Below, piece after piece: positions 63,020-64,000 of a stretch of DNA of 64,000 bases (position 1 is its first letter; the number at the start of each line of letters is the position of its first letter). Both the position numbers and the translations under genes were made by a program. The notes below the pieces were generated by a model. That model had not been told where the DNA came from. It made no database searches and worked only from the letters and a program-made list of their open reading frames with translations. This DNA comes from Halioxenophilus aromaticivorans (GTDB lineage Bacteria; Pseudomonadota; Gammaproteobacteria; Pseudomonadales; Cellvibrionaceae). Where the stretch lies: assembly GCF_042850945.1 (NCBI RefSeq), contig NZ_AP031496.1:1550001-1614000 (forward strand), written 5' to 3'.

Positions 63020-63931
63020 TTGGCGTTTATCCCTTCTGTTAAAAGCAATCGATTTTCTACCCTCGCAACCAGGTTGGTTTCAACGTTACCTTCTCTCGTT
63101 AAATCCATCGCACGTACCGCTGCCGCGTTAGCCCTGTGCGCAGCGCCGCTAAGTCATGCCTTAGAATTTGATCGCACGGTGCAGCAAGGCGCCATTTTAG
63201 TTGGCCAGGTTGCGCCGGGCTCGGCGGTACGATTTGCTAAGCGCGAGGTGAGCGTTTCCGATGAAGGCTATTTTGTCATCGGCTTGGACCGCGACGAGGG
63301 TAAACAAATTGCGGTTTCGGTTACCCAGCCCGGGGAAACCGAAGCGAAGGTGCACCGCTTTGACGTTAGCCTGCGTGAGTACAAACTGCAGCGGGTGGAT
63401 GGCGTGCCGCAATCCACGGTAACGCCTAACCCAGAACAGGTGGCGCGCTCGCGCAAAGAAGCCGCCGCGGCTTGGCGCGCCCGGGATCACGACTCAGACC
63501 TGCAATACTACCGTGCTGAATTTCAGTGGCCGTTAATCGGGCCTATCAGCGGTGTGTATGGCAGCCAACGCATTTACAACGGTGTGCCTAAGCGGCCGCA
63601 CTATGGCGTGGATGTGGCCAAGCCCACCGGTACCCGTGTGGTTGCCCCTGCCGGTGGTGTGGTGCGTTTGGCCCATCCGGACATGTTCTTCTCCGGCGGT
63701 ACCCTAATCATCGATCACGGCCAGGGGTTATCGTCTTCTTTCTTGCATTTGAGTAAGATACTGGTCGAGCCGGGCCAGACCGTTGCCGCCGGCGACGAGG
63801 TGGCCGAGGTTGGTGCCACCGGGCGAGCCACTGGTCCCCACCTAGACTGGCGCATGAACTGGTTTAATAAGCGGGTTGACCCAACACTGCTGGTTGGCCC
63901 CATGCCAAAACCCCAAGAGGTAACACAATGA
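63020..63931 (+). CDS. M23-family metallopeptidase (LytM domain)
   Basis: 303-residue protein with an N-terminal hydrophobic signal (IARTAAALALCAAPLSHALE, about residues 30-50), a beta domain, and a C-terminal LytM domain. The first motif H-x3-D is HYGVD (H194, D198); the usual H-x-H reads HLD (H274, D276), so the second zinc ligand is Asp. It probably acts on peptidoglycan in the periplasm or regulates an amidase. The start is TTG at 63020, 9 bases after AGAGG. Its stop overlaps the next gene as ATGA. Confidence 0.85.
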   Translation: MAFIPSVKSNRFSTLATRLVSTLPSLVKSIARTAAALALCAAPLSHALEFDRTVQQGAILVGQVAPGSAVRFAKREVSVSDEGYFVIGLDRDEGKQIAVSVTQPGETEAKVHRFDVSLREYKLQRVDGVPQSTVTPNPEQVARSRKEAAAAWRARDHDSDLQYYRAEFQWPLIGPISGVYGSQRIYNGVPKRPHYGVDVAKPTGTRVVAPAGGVVRLAHPDMFFSGGTLIIDHGQGLSSSFLHLSKILVEPGQTVAAGDEVAEVGATGRATGPHLDWRMNWFNKRVDPTLLVGPMPKPQEVTQ

Positions 63932-64000
63932 TCGACAAAAAGCTGCTCAGCATTCTGGTGTGCCCAGTGAGCAAAGGCCCACTGGACTACAACGCCGAGG
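63928..64000 (+). CDS. Trm112-family protein (partial, runs off the window)
   Basis: Twenty-four codons are visible: MIDKKLLSILVCPVSKGPLDY and on, the typical start of small Trm112/YcaR proteins with the first Cys of a zinc-ribbon-like site. These usually lie between lpxK and kdsB. It overlaps the M23 gene by four bases (ATGA), so it is coupled. It is cut by the window end. Confidence 0.75.
   Translation, partial: MIDKKLLSILVCPVSKGPLDYNAE

Noticed and set aside
1..64000. CRISPR arrays, tRNA or rRNA genes, prophage or intact insertion sequences
   Set aside because: No regularly spaced repeats, tRNA-like T-loop/acceptor patterns, rRNA segments, integrase or transposase frames were seen on reading both strands.

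Overview
The window looks like chromosome of a marine-type gammaproteobacterium, most likely Cellvibrionales (Saccharophagus/Teredinibacter/Simiduia-like). This is inferred from gene order and protein flavour: map-glnD-dapC-arsC-dapD-dapE, rpsB-tsf-pyrH-frr-uppS-cdsA-dxr-rseP-bamA-skp-lpxD-fabZ-lpxA-lpxB-rnhB, a TonB-dependent receptor of the Xanthomonas/Caulobacter type and a large secreted subtilase. No rRNA, tRNA, CRISPR array, prophage or intact insertion sequence was seen.

Layout. 0-3 kb: a DUF3224 protein, recX without recA beside it, a GNAT acetyltransferase and a BrkB/YihY membrane protein. 3-7 kb: a minus-strand bkd operon (E1alpha, E1beta, E2 of branched-chain 2-oxoacid dehydrogenase, no E3). 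7.3-10.2 kb: a double-hotdog acyl dehydratase divergent from a [2Fe-2S] ferredoxin and a flavin reductase, then a CBS-domain protein. 10.3-13.9 kb: a minus-strand unit whose four genes overlap at every stop/start: a membrane-anchored XRE/TPR protein, a hotdog thioesterase broken by a frameshift plus a stop, a small Cys-containing exported or anchored protein, and a group II truncated haemoglobin. 14-22 kb: lysine/peptidoglycan precursor and nitrogen-signalling genes (dapE, dapD, arsC-like, nth, dapC, glnD, map). 22.6-38.2 kb: the translation / isoprenoid / phospholipid / outer-membrane assembly / lipid A superoperon. Here rnhB is followed by a DUF900-like hydrolase rather than dnaE.

38.2-64 kb is more accessory. 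It holds a 1477-residue S8 protease behind a long leader, an AraC regulator divergent from an SDR and enoyl-CoA hydratase pair, a prohibitin-like protein, and a scar at about 48.97 kb where a headless unknown gene and a headless dctM meet head to head. Next come a TonB-dependent receptor, an XRE regulator divergent from a fused LplT-PlsC-acyl-ACP synthetase (Aas type), a sulfotransferase, a Nudix hydrolase, and a ferredoxin reductase divergent from a second AraC regulator. The window ends with ETF-ubiquinone oxidoreductase, an M23 peptidase and the start of a Trm112-like gene.

Functional themes are acyl-CoA and branched-chain amino-acid catabolism (bkd, dehydratase, SDR, enoyl-CoA hydratase, ETF-QO), envelope biogenesis and extracellular degradation. 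The two AraC-controlled intergenic regions share TTGGCC/GGCCAA elements at helical-phase spacings, which hints at related operators. All functional statements are from reading translated sequence; no database search was possible.
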